Below are positions 1-8,548 of a stretch of 64,000 nucleotides of DNA, in pieces. Within the stretch, counting starts at the first letter, position 1. The number at the start of each line of letters is the position of its first letter. The stretch lies in NCBI RefSeq assembly GCF_017877355.1, contig NZ_JAGIPR010000002.1, positions 310,001 through 374,000 of the forward strand, read 5' to 3'. The position numbers and the translations under genes were made by a program. Below the pieces are notes generated by a model that was not told the DNA's origin, ran no database searches, and saw nothing but the letters and a program-made list of their open reading frames with translations. This DNA is from Chryseobacterium jejuense. GTDB taxonomy: Bacteria; Bacteroidota; Bacteroidia; Flavobacteriales; Weeksellaceae.

Positions 1-266
1 TAATGAGTGTTCAGACAGTGTCAAACCTTATCGGAACGATAGAAATTATCATTGCTTTACTACTCATATTTAGTGCGAAATTTGCTGTATTAAAAAGATA
101 CGCCGGAATAGGAATGATTGTCATTTTCCTGGTAACGTTAAGCTATCTGTTTACCACTCCCGGGACGTGGAAAATAGTGGATGGAGTTCCTGTTACAGAC
201 TTTTTTATATTGAAGGATCTGATGCTTTTAGGATTTGGACTCATGATTTTACAAAATAAACAATAA
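1..266 (+). CDS. RclC/YkgB-like (DUF417) inner membrane protein, C-terminal part
   Basis: The frame is open to the left edge, so this is the C-terminal half of a longer protein (the family is about 190 aa). The ATG at 3 lies inside the frame and is probably not the start. Visible are a hydrophobic segment ([11 protein letters not shown]), a second one ending in [11 protein letters not shown], and a third after an LKDLMLLG stretch. The order, the TTP-x-W motif and the KD-x-ML motif match the end of E. coli RclC, a membrane protein of the reactive-chlorine response. Its stop overlaps the next start by one base (TAATG), so translation is likely coupled to the methionine sulfoxide reductase gene. 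This fits a shared role in oxidant resistance, but the exact activity of the family is unknown. Confidence 0.75.
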   Translation, partial: MSVQTVSNLIGTIEIIIALLLIFSAKFAVLKRYAGIGMIVIFLVTLSYLFTTPGTWKIVDGVPVTDFFILKDLMLLGFGLMILQNKQ

Positions 267-1384
267 TGAATAAAAAGCTAAATATGAAAAATATATTAAT
301 TGTACTCGGTATTATTCTGGGTATTGCAGTTTTTGCTGCAGAAAGTGGGCTTTTTAAAAAGAATAAGCCCGCTGAAACAGACGTGAAAAAAGAAAAACAG
401 GAAATTATGGATAATAAAAACGTAAGGGAAATTTATTTTGCAGGCGGATGTTTCTGGGGAACAGAGCATTTTTTTCAACAGATTCGTGGAGTGGTGGGAA
501 CGGAAGTAGGCTATGCCAACGGGAAAACTCAGAATCCTACCTATGAAGAAGTAGTAAGCCATACAACAGGTTTTGCAGAAACAGTGAAAGTAAAATATGA
601 TCCTGAACAAGTGGATTTGAAGTTATTGATTGATCTGTATTTTAAAACCATTGATCCTACAAGTCTTAATCAGCAAGGGAATGACAGGGGTGACCAATAC
701 AGAACAGGAATTTATTATACAGATAAAGCCGATGAAGCTCTTATAAAAGGTGAAGTTCAGAAGCTGGCAAAAGGATATAGCAAACCGGTTGTAGTAGAAA
801 CAATTCCTTTGAAGAATTTCTACAAGGCAGAAGACTATCATCAGGATTATTTAGATAAAAATCCGGGCGGATATTGCCACATTGAACCGGGGCTTTTTGA
901 AATGGCTAAAAAAGCCAACCCGCTTCCTAAAGCAACTACCTATCAAAAGCAGGATAAAAAAGTTTTAAAGCAAAAACTAACTGCAGAACAATATAATGTA
1001 ACGCAGGAAAACGGTACAGAAAGAGCTTTTCAAAATGAATACTGGAATGAAACCCGGGAAGGCATTTATGTAGACATCACCACAGGGGAACCGTTGTTTA
1101 TTTCAACAGATAAATTTGAATCCGGCTGTGGATGGCCAAGTTTTTCAAAGCCCATTACGAAAAGTTTGATTGATGAAAAACTGGATCGTACCCACGGAAT
1201 GACAAGGGTAGAAGTAAGAAGTAAAATCGGGGATGCTCACTTAGGACATCTTTTTACGGATGGACCGGAAGATAAAGGCGGACTTCGTTATTGTATCAAC
1301 AGTGCTTCCCTAAAGTTTATTCCAAAAGCAGAAATGGAACCAAAAGGATACGGAAAATATCTTCCGTTGTTAGATAAAAAGTAA
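266..1384 (+). CDS. msrAB: Membrane-anchored MsrA-MsrB fusion, peptide methionine sulfoxide reductase
   Basis: Bifunctional repair enzyme reducing both S- and R-methionine sulfoxide in proteins. Residues 1-28 form a signal-anchor (no lipobox), so the enzyme probably faces the periplasm. The MsrA domain (about 53-215) has the catalytic motif GCFWG with Cys62. The MsrB domain (about 230-365) has SGCGWPSF (Cys288, candidate resolving Cys) and RYCINSASL (Cys343, catalytic). The paired CxxC zinc motifs of many MsrB enzymes are absent, as is common in fusions. A second Met at codon 7 could also serve as start. It overlaps the upstream RclC-like gene by one base and is followed by a terminator. Confidence 0.93.
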   Translation: MNKKLNMKNILIVLGIILGIAVFAAESGLFKKNKPAETDVKKEKQEIMDNKNVREIYFAGGCFWGTEHFFQQIRGVVGTEVGYANGKTQNPTYEEVVSHTTGFAETVKVKYDPEQVDLKLLIDLYFKTIDPTSLNQQGNDRGDQYRTGIYYTDKADEALIKGEVQKLAKGYSKPVVVETIPLKNFYKAEDYHQDYLDKNPGGYCHIEPGLFEMAKKANPLPKATTYQKQDKKVLKQKLTAEQYNVTQENGTERAFQNEYWNETREGIYVDITTGEPLFISTDKFESGCGWPSFSKPITKSLIDEKLDRTHGMTRVEVRSKIGDAHLGHLFTDGPEDKGGLRYCINSASLKFIPKAEMEPKGYGKYLPLLDKK

Positions 1385-1393
1385 TGTGAAAGG

Positions 1394-1424
1394 AAGGCTG
1401 CCAATTGACAGCCTTTTATTTTTT
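1394..1424 (+). terminator. Rho-independent terminator after msrAB
   Basis: Inverted repeat AAGGCTG / CAGCCTT with an 8-nt loop, followed by a T-rich run. It sits between the convergent msrAB and the minus-strand gene ending at 1428. Confidence 0.7.
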
Positions 1425-1427
1425 GAA

Positions 1428-2060
1428 TTAATGCCACATTTGAAATCGTTCTTTAATGCTGAGCATGGAGATATTCAGAAATATGAGAAATCCAAAAATA
1501 ACATAGAATGACTGTTTGGGAAGATCAGGTAAATATTTTAAAGTATCAAAGCCTTTATAATGGCTTTCTTCGCTGTAATAAATAGTGTTGGCCTCAGTTC
1601 CACAAATATCATTATAATTTCTTTCAATTTTATCCGAATCTTTATATTCATGAAGAGCAAAAAAATGCCCTGTTTTTTCCATATCGACACCATACATTTC
1701 CTGATGAGAAAGTGTCATCGCATCAATAAGTGAAATAAAATCCTGATAACTATTATTATCGTTGATGATAAATTCTATTCCAGATTCTTTCTCATTTCTT
1801 GTCTGCAACTTTTTAAGTTCTGAAACATACAATTTCTGATTTTGCAGAGCCGTATTAGGGGAGACAATTATCTTTTTATAACTCCAGTTTCTGTAAGGCT
1901 CAAAAGTATTGTCAAAAGTTCTATTGGGTCTGACTTTCGCCGGAAGCCCAAGATCCATTACACTATATGGTGGATGAACCCTCTGATTTCCATAATACCA
2001 GAATAAAATAGGAATCAGTACAGCACTGATCAATCCGGGAACGTAGTATATTTTTTTCAT
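1428..2060 (-). CDS. Hypothetical two-TM membrane protein
   Basis: 210 aa with no recognised family. There is an N-terminal transmembrane helix (about residues 5-23, VPGLISAVLIPILFWYY) and another near the C-terminus (about 185-202, FYVIFGFLIFLNISML). Between them lies a roughly 160-residue soluble domain, probably periplasmic, rich in Asn, Glu and Tyr. The start is an ATG with no competing upstream Met. It is transcribed alone on the minus strand, convergent with msrAB; the ABC exporter genes lie upstream in the same direction behind a candidate terminator. Function unknown. Confidence 0.65.
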   Translation of the reverse strand: MKKIYYVPGLISAVLIPILFWYYGNQRVHPPYSVMDLGLPAKVRPNRTFDNTFEPYRNWSYKKIIVSPNTALQNQKLYVSELKKLQTRNEKESGIEFIINDNNSYQDFISLIDAMTLSHQEMYGVDMEKTGHFFALHEYKDSDKIERNYNDICGTEANTIYYSEESHYKGFDTLKYLPDLPKQSFYVIFGFLIFLNISMLSIKERFQMWH

Positions 2061-2098
2061 GCTTAGTTTTTGACAAAGCAGAATGAAAATATTAAGCC

Positions 2099-2128
2099 AA
2101 AAAAAGTGATCCGAAATCGAACCACTTT
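2099..2128 (-). terminator. Terminator after ABC permease
   Basis: On the minus strand an imperfect hairpin with AAAGTG / CACTTT arms and TCG / CGG inner pairs is followed by a run of seven T. It lies just downstream of the permease stop. Confidence 0.6.
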
Positions 2129-2183
2129 ACAATAATCTTTAAATATTTTAATTATTCAATCTTTAAATTCTAAACATTAAGAT

Positions 2184-3029
2184 CTACCAATCTCTTTTCT
2201 TCAGAATCCAGTATGATCCAACGATAAAAACAGCACACCATACCAAACAGGCTATAAGGCTTTCTGTAGGATAGTGGAACTCATATTTCAGACCCATCAT
2301 TTTGGCCATATTGAGCCTCATCATCGGATTGGGAATAAGATTAGACATGCTTTCCAATGGCAAAAGATGCGTGATAAAAAAGTCATTTTGTAGGATCTCA
2401 TTTCTTTGTGGGCCCTGCATTCCTTTTACTTTTGTGAAAACTTCAAGCGCAGTTAAAATTCCTTCGCCAATCCAGAACACAAAAAGAGCCAGAAAAACGA
2501 AGACTGATTTTCTTAGCAAAATGGACAGGAACATTAAGAAACAGAAGAATGTAAATAGTTTCACAAAATAATTTCCAACGAAGAAAATTTCTCCGAAAAC
2601 CTTTGATGACTCTGTAGTATTTGAATATTGATATCCTAATAACATCGTAATAACAAATACAATTATGGTAGAAAAAATGGTGAAAATACTTATCGTGAAC
2701 AGTTTTGAAGTGATGAATTCTTTTCTGCTCAATCCGTCAATTGTATTTTGTTTGAACATCCGGTTGCTGAATTCCTGTGAAATGGAAAAAACAATGATCA
2801 GTCCCAGGAAAATTTTCAATAAAGCAACAATCCATGTGGTAAAGTTCCAGATTTCAGGAAAATTATAAATGCCCTGTTCTTTCAGGTTAACAGTTCCTCC
2901 AAAAACATCAAAATCTACCAAACCTATGAAAAGCAATGCGATAAGAATAGCAAAATAAAGAAGTGTGAAAACTTTAAAAGGTCTGTAGTTCAGATTTTTA
3001 TAATATTCTAGTTTTAGTAATTTGATCAT
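2184..3029 (-). CDS. ABC-2 type exporter permease
   Basis: 281 aa with about six hydrophobic segments: residues about 20-38, 63-85, 108-132, 152-178, a pair near 170-195, and a last one at 255-275 ending in WILKKRDW. The N-terminus MIKLLKLEYYKNLNYRP is the usual cytoplasmic lead of ABC-2 permeases. The stop codon of the ATPase gene lies only 2 nt upstream of this start, so the two are translated as a pair. The substrate cannot be deduced. Such single ATPase plus single permease sets in this phylum often act in lipid, peptide or copper-related export, but nothing here decides it. Confidence 0.82.
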   Translation of the reverse strand: MIKLLKLEYYKNLNYRPFKVFTLLYFAILIALLFIGLVDFDVFGGTVNLKEQGIYNFPEIWNFTTWIVALLKIFLGLIIVFSISQEFSNRMFKQNTIDGLSRKEFITSKLFTISIFTIFSTIIVFVITMLLGYQYSNTTESSKVFGEIFFVGNYFVKLFTFFCFLMFLSILLRKSVFVFLALFVFWIGEGILTALEVFTKVKGMQGPQRNEILQNDFFITHLLPLESMSNLIPNPMMRLNMAKMMGLKYEFHYPTESLIACLVWCAVFIVGSYWILKKRDW

Positions 3030-3031
3030 GA

Positions 3032-3934
3032 TTAGTTTGTGTTTTTTACAAGTTCAAGGAATTGAGATTCAAGAGACAGCTTTTTCTTGGTCAGATGAGA
3101 TAAGAAAACACCTTTCTCTGCCAATTTTTGATTCAAGGCCGAAGCCGAAATCGATGCATCATCACGGATCTGCGCTTTAATAAGCTCTCCTTCCTGATGT
3201 ATGGAAGTAAACCATTGGAGTTCATTCAGGGTATTTAAAAGCAGGGCGTTGTTGTCTGCCTTTAATTCAAAATAACCATTGTTGGACGTCATCTCATCCA
3301 CCCTTCCACAGTAGATGGAATTTCCCTCTTTCAATACAATCACATGACTGCATATTTTTTCAATTTCATCCAGAAGATGGCTGGCTATAATGATGGTAAT
3401 GCCTTGTTTTGCAATATTATTGATGATATTCCGGATTTGAATGATTCCTTCAGGATCAAGTCCGTTTGTTGGCTCATCCAAAATCAGAACCTCAGGATTA
3501 TTCAGCATGGCAGAAGCAATCGCAAGACGTTGTTTCATTCCTAAAGAAAAAGTTTTGAAAGTATCTTTTCTTCTCTCATAAAGGTTTACGATTTTCAATA
3601 CCTCTTCAATCCTTGAGTAAGGAGTTTCTTTGATTTCCGCAACAATTTTAAGGTTGGTTTCAGCACTCAGATAAGGATAAAAGTTAGGCTGTTCAATAAT
3701 GGCTCCTATTTTCTTTAACGTTTCAGGATCTGTCCCTTTCTTCCCAAACCAAAACCAGTCTCCGCTTGTAGGATTAATGGTTGAAAGTAACATCCCGAAA
3801 GTCGTGGATTTACCACTTCCATTGGGGCCCAGAAGTCCGTAAACATTTCCTTTTTCGACGTCAAAAGAAATATTGTTGACCACAACTCTCTTGAATTTTT
3901 TTGTCAGATTCTTTACTGATAAAATTTTTTCCAT
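3032..3934 (-). CDS. ABC transporter ATP-binding protein
   Basis: 300 aa from the ATG at 3934 (MEKILSVKNLTKKF). A 37-codon upstream extension in the same frame is AT-rich, reads unlike protein and is rejected. Motifs in order: Walker A GPNGSGKST, Q-loop near IEQPNFYPYL, signature SLGMKQRLAIA, Walker B VLILDEPTNGLDPEG and the switch His in IIIASHLLDEIE. This is the CcmA/NatA-type drug- or lipid-exporter ATPase class. It energises the permease encoded immediately downstream. It is divergent from the AAA ATPase gene, with about 115 bp between their starts. Confidence 0.92.
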   Translation of the reverse strand: MEKILSVKNLTKKFKRVVVNNISFDVEKGNVYGLLGPNGSGKSTTFGMLLSTINPTSGDWFWFGKKGTDPETLKKIGAIIEQPNFYPYLSAETNLKIVAEIKETPYSRIEEVLKIVNLYERRKDTFKTFSLGMKQRLAIASAMLNNPEVLILDEPTNGLDPEGIIQIRNIINNIAKQGITIIIASHLLDEIEKICSHVIVLKEGNSIYCGRVDEMTSNNGYFELKADNNALLLNTLNELQWFTSIHQEGELIKAQIRDDASISASALNQKLAEKGVFLSHLTKKKLSLESQFLELVKNTN

Positions 3935-4023
3935 GTATTTTGTTTTACATAGTAGTAGTCTATATAAATTAGGGAATGTTACAGAATTATCATAAATCAA
4001 TTTAAATTTAATGGTAAATACAT

Positions 4024-4031
4024 TAAATTTG
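4024..4031 (+). promoter_or_regulatory. Candidate -7 element of the AAA ATPase gene
   Basis: TAAATTTG matches the Bacteroidota -7 consensus TAnnTTTG, 19 nt before the ATG at 4051. Only a weak TTTA is found in the -33 window. Confidence 0.4.
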
Positions 4032-4050
4032 ATAGAATTAATCAACAGTT

Positions 4051-5400
4051 ATGAAGCTAATTAAACTCGCAGAAGAACTGAATGTTTCTGCAGAAGCGAT
4101 AAAACAGTTTATACAGGATTTTGATCTGGAATTGGTAGACTGCATCAGTACCAACTTTGAAGTAAAAGAGGATTTTGAAAAATTTGCCCGTGAAAATGTA
4201 GATTTCTTAAGGCTGTATGAAAAAGATCTGGACAAGAATAAAACGTTGGAACAGATTGCTGAAGTCATCAACCAGCCAAAGGATAAAGTAGAAAAAGCAA
4301 TTAAAGACAATAATCTTAATATTTTTGATAATGGTTTTTTCAAATCTTCCATTTCCAGTTATGGAATCGATAACAAGCTGGGTGGGAATTATCAATTTGT
4401 ATATGACTATTTCGGACACAAAACCAGCCTCCAGCAAAGAGATTTTATAGGCTACAGAGACCTGTTTTTTTATACATCAGCAGTTCTTGAACCATTTTTA
4501 AATCCTCAACAGATTAAAGACTGGGGAATCAATAAACCAGCTGGAATTATTTTATATGGACCTCCGGGAAGCGGTAAGATTTTCTGGGCCAATAAAATTG
4601 CTGAAATCATAGGCTATCAGTTCAAAGAAGTGAAAAAACATTATCTGGGAACATCATTGATTGACGGTAATCAGATCAATTTCAGTGATTTTCTTTTAAC
4701 TATGATGAAAGAAAATAAAATGCTGCTTTTCCTTGATGATTTTGATGAAATTATGATGCAAAGGAAAGCAGAGAATGATATTTCATCCTGTAATCTGGAA
4801 GCTCAGGAACTTATTCTCCACTATATCGAAAAATTTGAAAAAGAAGGAGTGCTGATGGTTGGTTCTGCGAACTCTGTAGCAGAAATTGATGAAGAAATTT
4901 TAGCTCCCGGAAGGTTTGATGTGATGATTCCCATATTCCCGCCTAATGCGTCAGAGCGTTCAGAGATTATTTTATACGCTATGACGAGAGGGCTTGAAGA
5001 AGATTCCTTGTTATATAAGATCCTTAAAAATAATAAAGCAGATAAAGTTCCTTTCTGGCATGATGCTGCTTCAAGAATGAAAACCTTTAGCAATACCATG
5101 CTGATTGATTTTACTCAAAGTTTAAAGAAACGAATTAAAAACCTTTATCAGAGAACCAGAAACGAAAAGCTTAAAATCGATCAGAAACTTATCAATGGAG
5201 CGTTAAGAGATGCCGCTGCAAAGCTCACTGAAGAATACCTCGATCAGGTAGCCCAATTTTTGGCAGATGTCATCATTAATAATTTTGACGAATTCCGTTT
5301 CAGAATTCAGGCTTTAAAAAATGAACTCGAAACCTATAAAGTGGTGGAAGAACCCAGACGTGCAATTGGGTTCCATCACAATGGAGAAAAGGAAGAATAG
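4051..5400 (+). CDS. AAA-family ATPase with IF2_N-like N-terminus and atypical Walker A
   Basis: 449 aa. Residues 1-50 (LIKLAEELNVSAEAI...) resemble the small helical domain at the N-terminus of initiation factor IF-2. A second similar helical unit occupies about 64-92. The AAA core starts near 160. The Walker A reads GPPGSGKI, so the Ser/Thr that follows the Lys and coordinates Mg is Ile177. Walker B is LLFLDDFDEI, with Asp230 where most AAA proteins have the catalytic Glu. Sensor-1 (SANS) and a PGRFD motif are present, but the Arg usually preceding PGRFD is Ala. A C-terminal helical lid (about 330-449) follows. The fold is clear, but ATP hydrolysis may be weak or absent. Substrate and partner are unknown. 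Confidence 0.75.
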   Translation: MKLIKLAEELNVSAEAIKQFIQDFDLELVDCISTNFEVKEDFEKFARENVDFLRLYEKDLDKNKTLEQIAEVINQPKDKVEKAIKDNNLNIFDNGFFKSSISSYGIDNKLGGNYQFVYDYFGHKTSLQQRDFIGYRDLFFYTSAVLEPFLNPQQIKDWGINKPAGIILYGPPGSGKIFWANKIAEIIGYQFKEVKKHYLGTSLIDGNQINFSDFLLTMMKENKMLLFLDDFDEIMMQRKAENDISSCNLEAQELILHYIEKFEKEGVLMVGSANSVAEIDEEILAPGRFDVMIPIFPPNASERSEIILYAMTRGLEEDSLLYKILKNNKADKVPFWHDAASRMKTFSNTMLIDFTQSLKKRIKNLYQRTRNEKLKIDQKLINGALRDAAAKLTEEYLDQVAQFLADVIINNFDEFRFRIQALKNELETYKVVEEPRRAIGFHHNGEKEE

Positions 5401-5436
5401 GCAGGATATGAGATTCGGGGTACGAGTTATGAAATG
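5401..5436 (-). repeat. Degenerate 7-nt-period repeat, CYCGNAY words
   Basis: On the minus strand this reads CTCGTAC CCCGAAT CTCATAT CCTGC, successive words of 7 nt. The same word type recurs at about 15641 and 59565. Confidence 0.6.
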
Positions 5437-5495
5437 TTGGAATATCAGAAGTTAAAGCTGTAATCATCCAATAATTTCCTTTTTCAACCCCCTTT

Positions 5496-5573
5496 GTCTA
5501 TCATCTATCCGTCTATTATCTCTTCGTCTCATGTCTTCCATTATCATCAATTACTCATCACTAATTACTCATG
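5496..5573 (+). repeat. Degenerate 7-nt-period repeat, TCATC/TTACTCA words
   Basis: About eleven consecutive 7-nt words fill the gap (for example TTACTCA TCACTAA TTACTCA at the right end). The array runs directly into the ATG of the next gene at 5571. It contains TCTATTATCTCTTCGTCT (5512-5529), which recurs exactly in reverse complement at 7170-7187. Confidence 0.7.
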
Positions 5574-6677
5574 GTCAGCGTCTGGGAACAGGAAACCTTT
5601 TACCGTACAAGAGATATTATCATCATTGGGGCCGGATTCTCCGGGCTTTGGACAGCTATTTCCATTAAGGAGAAGTTTCCTGAGAAATCTGTATTGATTA
5701 TTGAAAGAAATGCTGTTCCATTAGGGGCTTCCACACGAAATGCCGGTTTTGCCTGCTTTGGAAGCTTTACAGAAGTAATTGGTGACTCTAGAAAGATGGG
5801 TTGGGAAAAAACATTGGATCTCGTTAAAATGAGGTTTGAAGGGCTTCAAAAGATCAAACAGTATTTTAAAAGCGATGAAATAGACTTTGAACTCAGTGGC
5901 GGCTACGAAATCCTGAATAATGACGAACCTCTGCTACATATAAACGAAGTGAATGAAAAACTTAAGTCTGTAACCGGACTTGAAGAAACCTATTCCTTAC
6001 AACAGAATAAAATAAAAGAATTTGGGTTGGGTAAATCTCAGTTTCTGATTGAGAATCCATGTGAAGGAAGCCTGCATTCCGGAAAACTGTTGCAGAAGCT
6101 TATGGAGAAATGCTACGAGTTGAAGGTTGAGTTTTTGTTGGGAACTGAAGTGAAAAATATAGAAGAAGCCTCTGATAAGGTGAATATCTACTTTTCAGAG
6201 GGAATTTCTGTAAAAGCCGATCAGTTAATCCATTGCACCAATGCATTCAGTTCAAAATTCCTGGAAAAGGAAAATATAGTGCCTGCCCGGGGACAGATTC
6301 TCCTGACGGAACCTATAGAAAACTTAAAGTTAAAAGGAACTTTTCATTATGATGAGGGCTTCTATTATTTTAGAAATCTAGGGAACCGTGTGTTGTTAGG
6401 TGGTGGAAGAAATCAGGATTTTAAAACGGAAGAAACCACCGCTTTTGAAACCACAGAGTTTCTGCAGCATCACTTAGAAAATTTCCTACAGGAAGTTATT
6501 TTACCCAATCAGGAATTTAAGATTGCATTACGCTGGTCAGGAATTATGGCGATGGGAAATGAAAAAACACCAATCGTAAAAAAACTTTCAGAAAGACAGC
6601 TTTGCGCAGTACGGCTTTCCGGAATGGGAGTGGCATTGGCTCCGAAAATTGGTGAAATGATTACCACTATAATTTAA
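5571..6677 (+). CDS. FAD-dependent oxidoreductase, DAO family (amine/amino-acid oxidase type)
   Basis: 368 aa, a normal length for DadA/PuuB-like enzymes. The dinucleotide-binding motif is IIIIGAGFSGLWTA (about residues 16-29), followed by the Glu of VLIIERN. The ASTRNAGFACFGS segment after it is characteristic of the D-amino-acid oxidase/gamma-glutamylputrescine oxidase branch. The C-terminal RLSGMGVALAPKIGE is the second FAD-contacting motif. It probably oxidises a C-N bond of an amine or amino acid; the substrate is not evident. There is no signal peptide. The start codon lies at the very edge of a 7-nt-period repeat array, so its 5' region is made of repeat words. The TGG-E-rich start (SVWEQETFY) still looks like genuine protein. 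Confidence 0.85.
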   Translation: MVSVWEQETFYRTRDIIIIGAGFSGLWTAISIKEKFPEKSVLIIERNAVPLGASTRNAGFACFGSFTEVIGDSRKMGWEKTLDLVKMRFEGLQKIKQYFKSDEIDFELSGGYEILNNDEPLLHINEVNEKLKSVTGLEETYSLQQNKIKEFGLGKSQFLIENPCEGSLHSGKLLQKLMEKCYELKVEFLLGTEVKNIEEASDKVNIYFSEGISVKADQLIHCTNAFSSKFLEKENIVPARGQILLTEPIENLKLKGTFHYDEGFYYFRNLGNRVLLGGGRNQDFKTEETTAFETTEFLQHHLENFLQEVILPNQEFKIALRWSGIMAMGNEKTPIVKKLSERQLCAVRLSGMGVALAPKIGEMITTII

Positions 6678-6682
6678 ATACA

Positions 6683-7161
6683 ATGAAATATTTACCTTTT
6701 GAACATATTATTTATAGTACCAATTTGTCTGAAGAAGAAGTTATCACAAGACTTTCCGGCTGTGTTGAACCTACAAAATTTGGTTTTAGAAAAAGATCAG
6801 ACAAAGAATACGAAGGGATATATATGAGAACGGTTTTGAAATCAATAGAATTATAAAAAACAGGAATTCTTTTGCTCCTGATATAAGTGGAATCATTCAG
6901 AAAAATAATAATAGGGTACAAATTGAGGTTAAAATGAGGCTGAAGTGGTATGTACTCATTTTTCTGATAGGTTGGTGTTCGTTAGTAATGCTTTTCTTAC
7001 TGGTTATGTTAGCTAAAGAAAGAGATATAATAGACATTTTTCTTCCGATATTTATGCTGGTGTTTGTGTATGCTTTAACAATGATTGGCTTTAAAATAGA
7101 AAGTAATCAATCAAAAGATGATTTTAAAAAGTATTTTGAAGCAGAAATAAAGAGAGAATAA
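6683..7161 (+). pseudogene. Frameshifted gene for a small membrane protein
   Basis: The ATG at 6683 opens a frame (MKYLPFEHIIYS...) that stops at 6854-6856. The next frame continues the same protein from about 6817: IYENGFEINRII, then ISGIIQKNNNRVQIEV and two transmembrane helices (about 6934-7100), ending KKYFEAEIKRE at 7161. Restoring one G to the GGG at 6815-6817 joins the halves as ...KEYEGDIYENGFEI... into an intact protein of about 159 aa. The gene starts 5 nt after the FAD oxidoreductase stop, so it was its operon partner. It is either a recent pseudogene or a homopolymer sequencing error. Function unknown. The ATG at 6934 alone would give a 75-aa fragment, probably not the native product. 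Confidence 0.75.
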
Positions 7162-7164
7162 AAG

Positions 7165-7200
7165 ACAATAGACGAAGAGATAATAGATGTGAGATAGAGA
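7165..7200 (-). repeat. 7-nt-period repeat, inverted copy of 5496-5573 words
   Basis: The minus strand reads CTATCTC ACATCTA TTATCTC TTCGTCT. It includes an exact 18-mer (7170-7187) shared in inverted orientation with 5512-5529. Confidence 0.7.
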
Positions 7201-7252
7201 AAAAGGTTCTAAGAAAGATTAAAAGATGAGACTTGCTTTATTGGGAATTTTA

Positions 7253-7294
7253 AACTTCAAACCTTAAGTTTTAGATCACGAACCTTGAACATTG
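7253..7294 (+). repeat. 7-nt-period repeat, ACTTCAA/ACCTTGA words
   Basis: Reads ACTTCAA ACCTTAA GTTTTAG ATCACGA ACCTTGA. It is a third word type of the same 7-nt period and lies just upstream of prfB. Confidence 0.5.
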
Positions 7295-7326
7295 CTCTCT
7301 TAGCTTTCCACTCTAAAAGAATTCCT

Positions 7327-7334
7327 TATTTTTG
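7327..7334 (+). promoter_or_regulatory. Candidate -7 element of prfB
   Basis: TATTTTTG matches TAnnTTTG and ends 16 nt before the GTG at 7351. No clear TTTG is present 17-23 nt upstream. It argues that translation starts at 7351 and not at the upstream in-frame TTG at 7285. Confidence 0.45.
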
Positions 7335-7350
7335 CAAAAAAGAAAGAATC

Positions 7351-8463
7351 GTGATAAACAACGACCAGATAAAAGAAGTTCAATCCAGAATTGAAGACTT
7401 ACATAGATATTTACAGATTGAAAAAAAGAAGATCGAAATAGCCAATGATGATGAAAAGACAGCGGCTCCTGAGTTTTGGGATAACCCTAAGACTGCAGAA
7501 GCTTTTCTGAAGCAGCTTCGTTCCAAGAAAAAATGGGTGGAAAGTTATGATGAAATTCATTCCCAGTTTGAAGACATGCAGGTATTGGTTGACTTTGCTA
7601 AAGAAGATCCCGATTCAGAAAAAGAATTGGATGAAACATTTCCACAACTGGTAGAAAAAATTGAAGACCTTGAGTTCAAGAATATGCTTTCCAATGAAGG
7701 TGATGAATTGTCTGCGGTTCTTCAGATCACTGCCGGAGCCGGAGGAACAGAAAGTTGTGACTGGGCATCCATGTTGATGAGAATGTACACGATGTGGGCA
7801 GAAAAACAGGGCTATAAAATCCGTGAACTGAACTTCCAGGAAGGAGATGTAGCCGGAGTGAAAACTGTTACCCTTGAAATAGAAGGAGAATTTGCTTTCG
7901 GATATTTAAGAGGCGAAAACGGAGTTCACAGATTGGTAAGAATTTCACCTTTTGATTCTAATGCAAAACGTCATACCAGTTTCGTTTCCGTGTATGTTTA
8001 TCCTTTAGTAGATGATACGATCGAAATTAATATTAACCCTGCTGATATATCTTTTGAAACGATGAGGTCTTCCGGAGCCGGAGGTCAGAACGTAAACAAG
8101 GTAGAAACAGCAGTACGTCTTCGTCACGCACCTACCGGAATTATCATTGAAAACTCAGAATCCCGTTCTCAGCTTCAGAATAAAGAAAAAGCAATGCAGC
8201 TCTTACGTTCCAGATTATATGAAATGGAATTGGAAGAACGTATGAAGGCCAGAAATGAGATTGAAGCCAATAAAATGAAGATCGAGTGGGGAAGCCAGAT
8301 CAGAAACTACGTCATGCACCCTTACAAATTGGTAAAAGATGTACGCTCAGGTCATGAGACCTCGGATGTGGATGCTGTAATGAACGGAAATCTGACTCCT
8401 TTCCTTAAAGCATTCCTGATGGCCGATGGTACCGCAGTTTCTGATGATGATCTCGACCTATAA
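7351..8463 (+). CDS. prfB: Peptide chain release factor 2
   Basis: 370 aa from GTG 7351 ([17 protein letters not shown]). It terminates translation at UGA and UAA. The tripeptide anticodon SPF ([11 protein letters not shown]) marks it as RF2, not RF1, and GGQ (residues 244-246, [14 protein letters not shown]) is the peptidyl-tRNA hydrolysis motif. At the place where many bacterial prfB genes carry a programmed +1 frameshift (after ...RYL), the frame reads straight through (TTA CAG ATT), so the autoregulatory frameshift is absent. An in-frame TTG at 7285 would add 22 residues that include repeat-derived sequence and lie upstream of the likely promoter; I reject it. Confidence 0.96.
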   Translation: MINNDQIKEVQSRIEDLHRYLQIEKKKIEIANDDEKTAAPEFWDNPKTAEAFLKQLRSKKKWVESYDEIHSQFEDMQVLVDFAKEDPDSEKELDETFPQLVEKIEDLEFKNMLSNEGDELSAVLQITAGAGGTESCDWASMLMRMYTMWAEKQGYKIRELNFQEGDVAGVKTVTLEIEGEFAFGYLRGENGVHRLVRISPFDSNAKRHTSFVSVYVYPLVDDTIEININPADISFETMRSSGAGGQNVNKVETAVRLRHAPTGIIIENSESRSQLQNKEKAMQLLRSRLYEMELEERMKARNEIEANKMKIEWGSQIRNYVMHPYKLVKDVRSGHETSDVDAVMNGNLTPFLKAFLMADGTAVSDDDLDL

Positions 8464-8502
8464 ATATTATTTGAAATTTTAGTTAAAATCTTATAATTAA
8501 TT

Positions 8503-8532
8503 TTTGTTTCAGACATTTTAGACTTACTTTTG
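8503..8532 (+). promoter_or_regulatory. Promoter of the DedA gene
   Basis: TTTG (8503-8506), 18 nt, TACTTTTG (8525-8532): a full match to the Bacteroidota -33/-7 promoter. It predicts a start near 8538 and a leader of about 10 nt before the ATG at 8549. Confidence 0.65.
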
Positions 8533-8548
8533 CTGTTCATCGATATAT

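Noticed and set aside
7285..7350. Upstream TTG start for prfB adding 22 residues
   Set aside because: It overlaps repeat sequence and precedes the likely -7 element; the GTG at 7351 matches the usual start of the protein.
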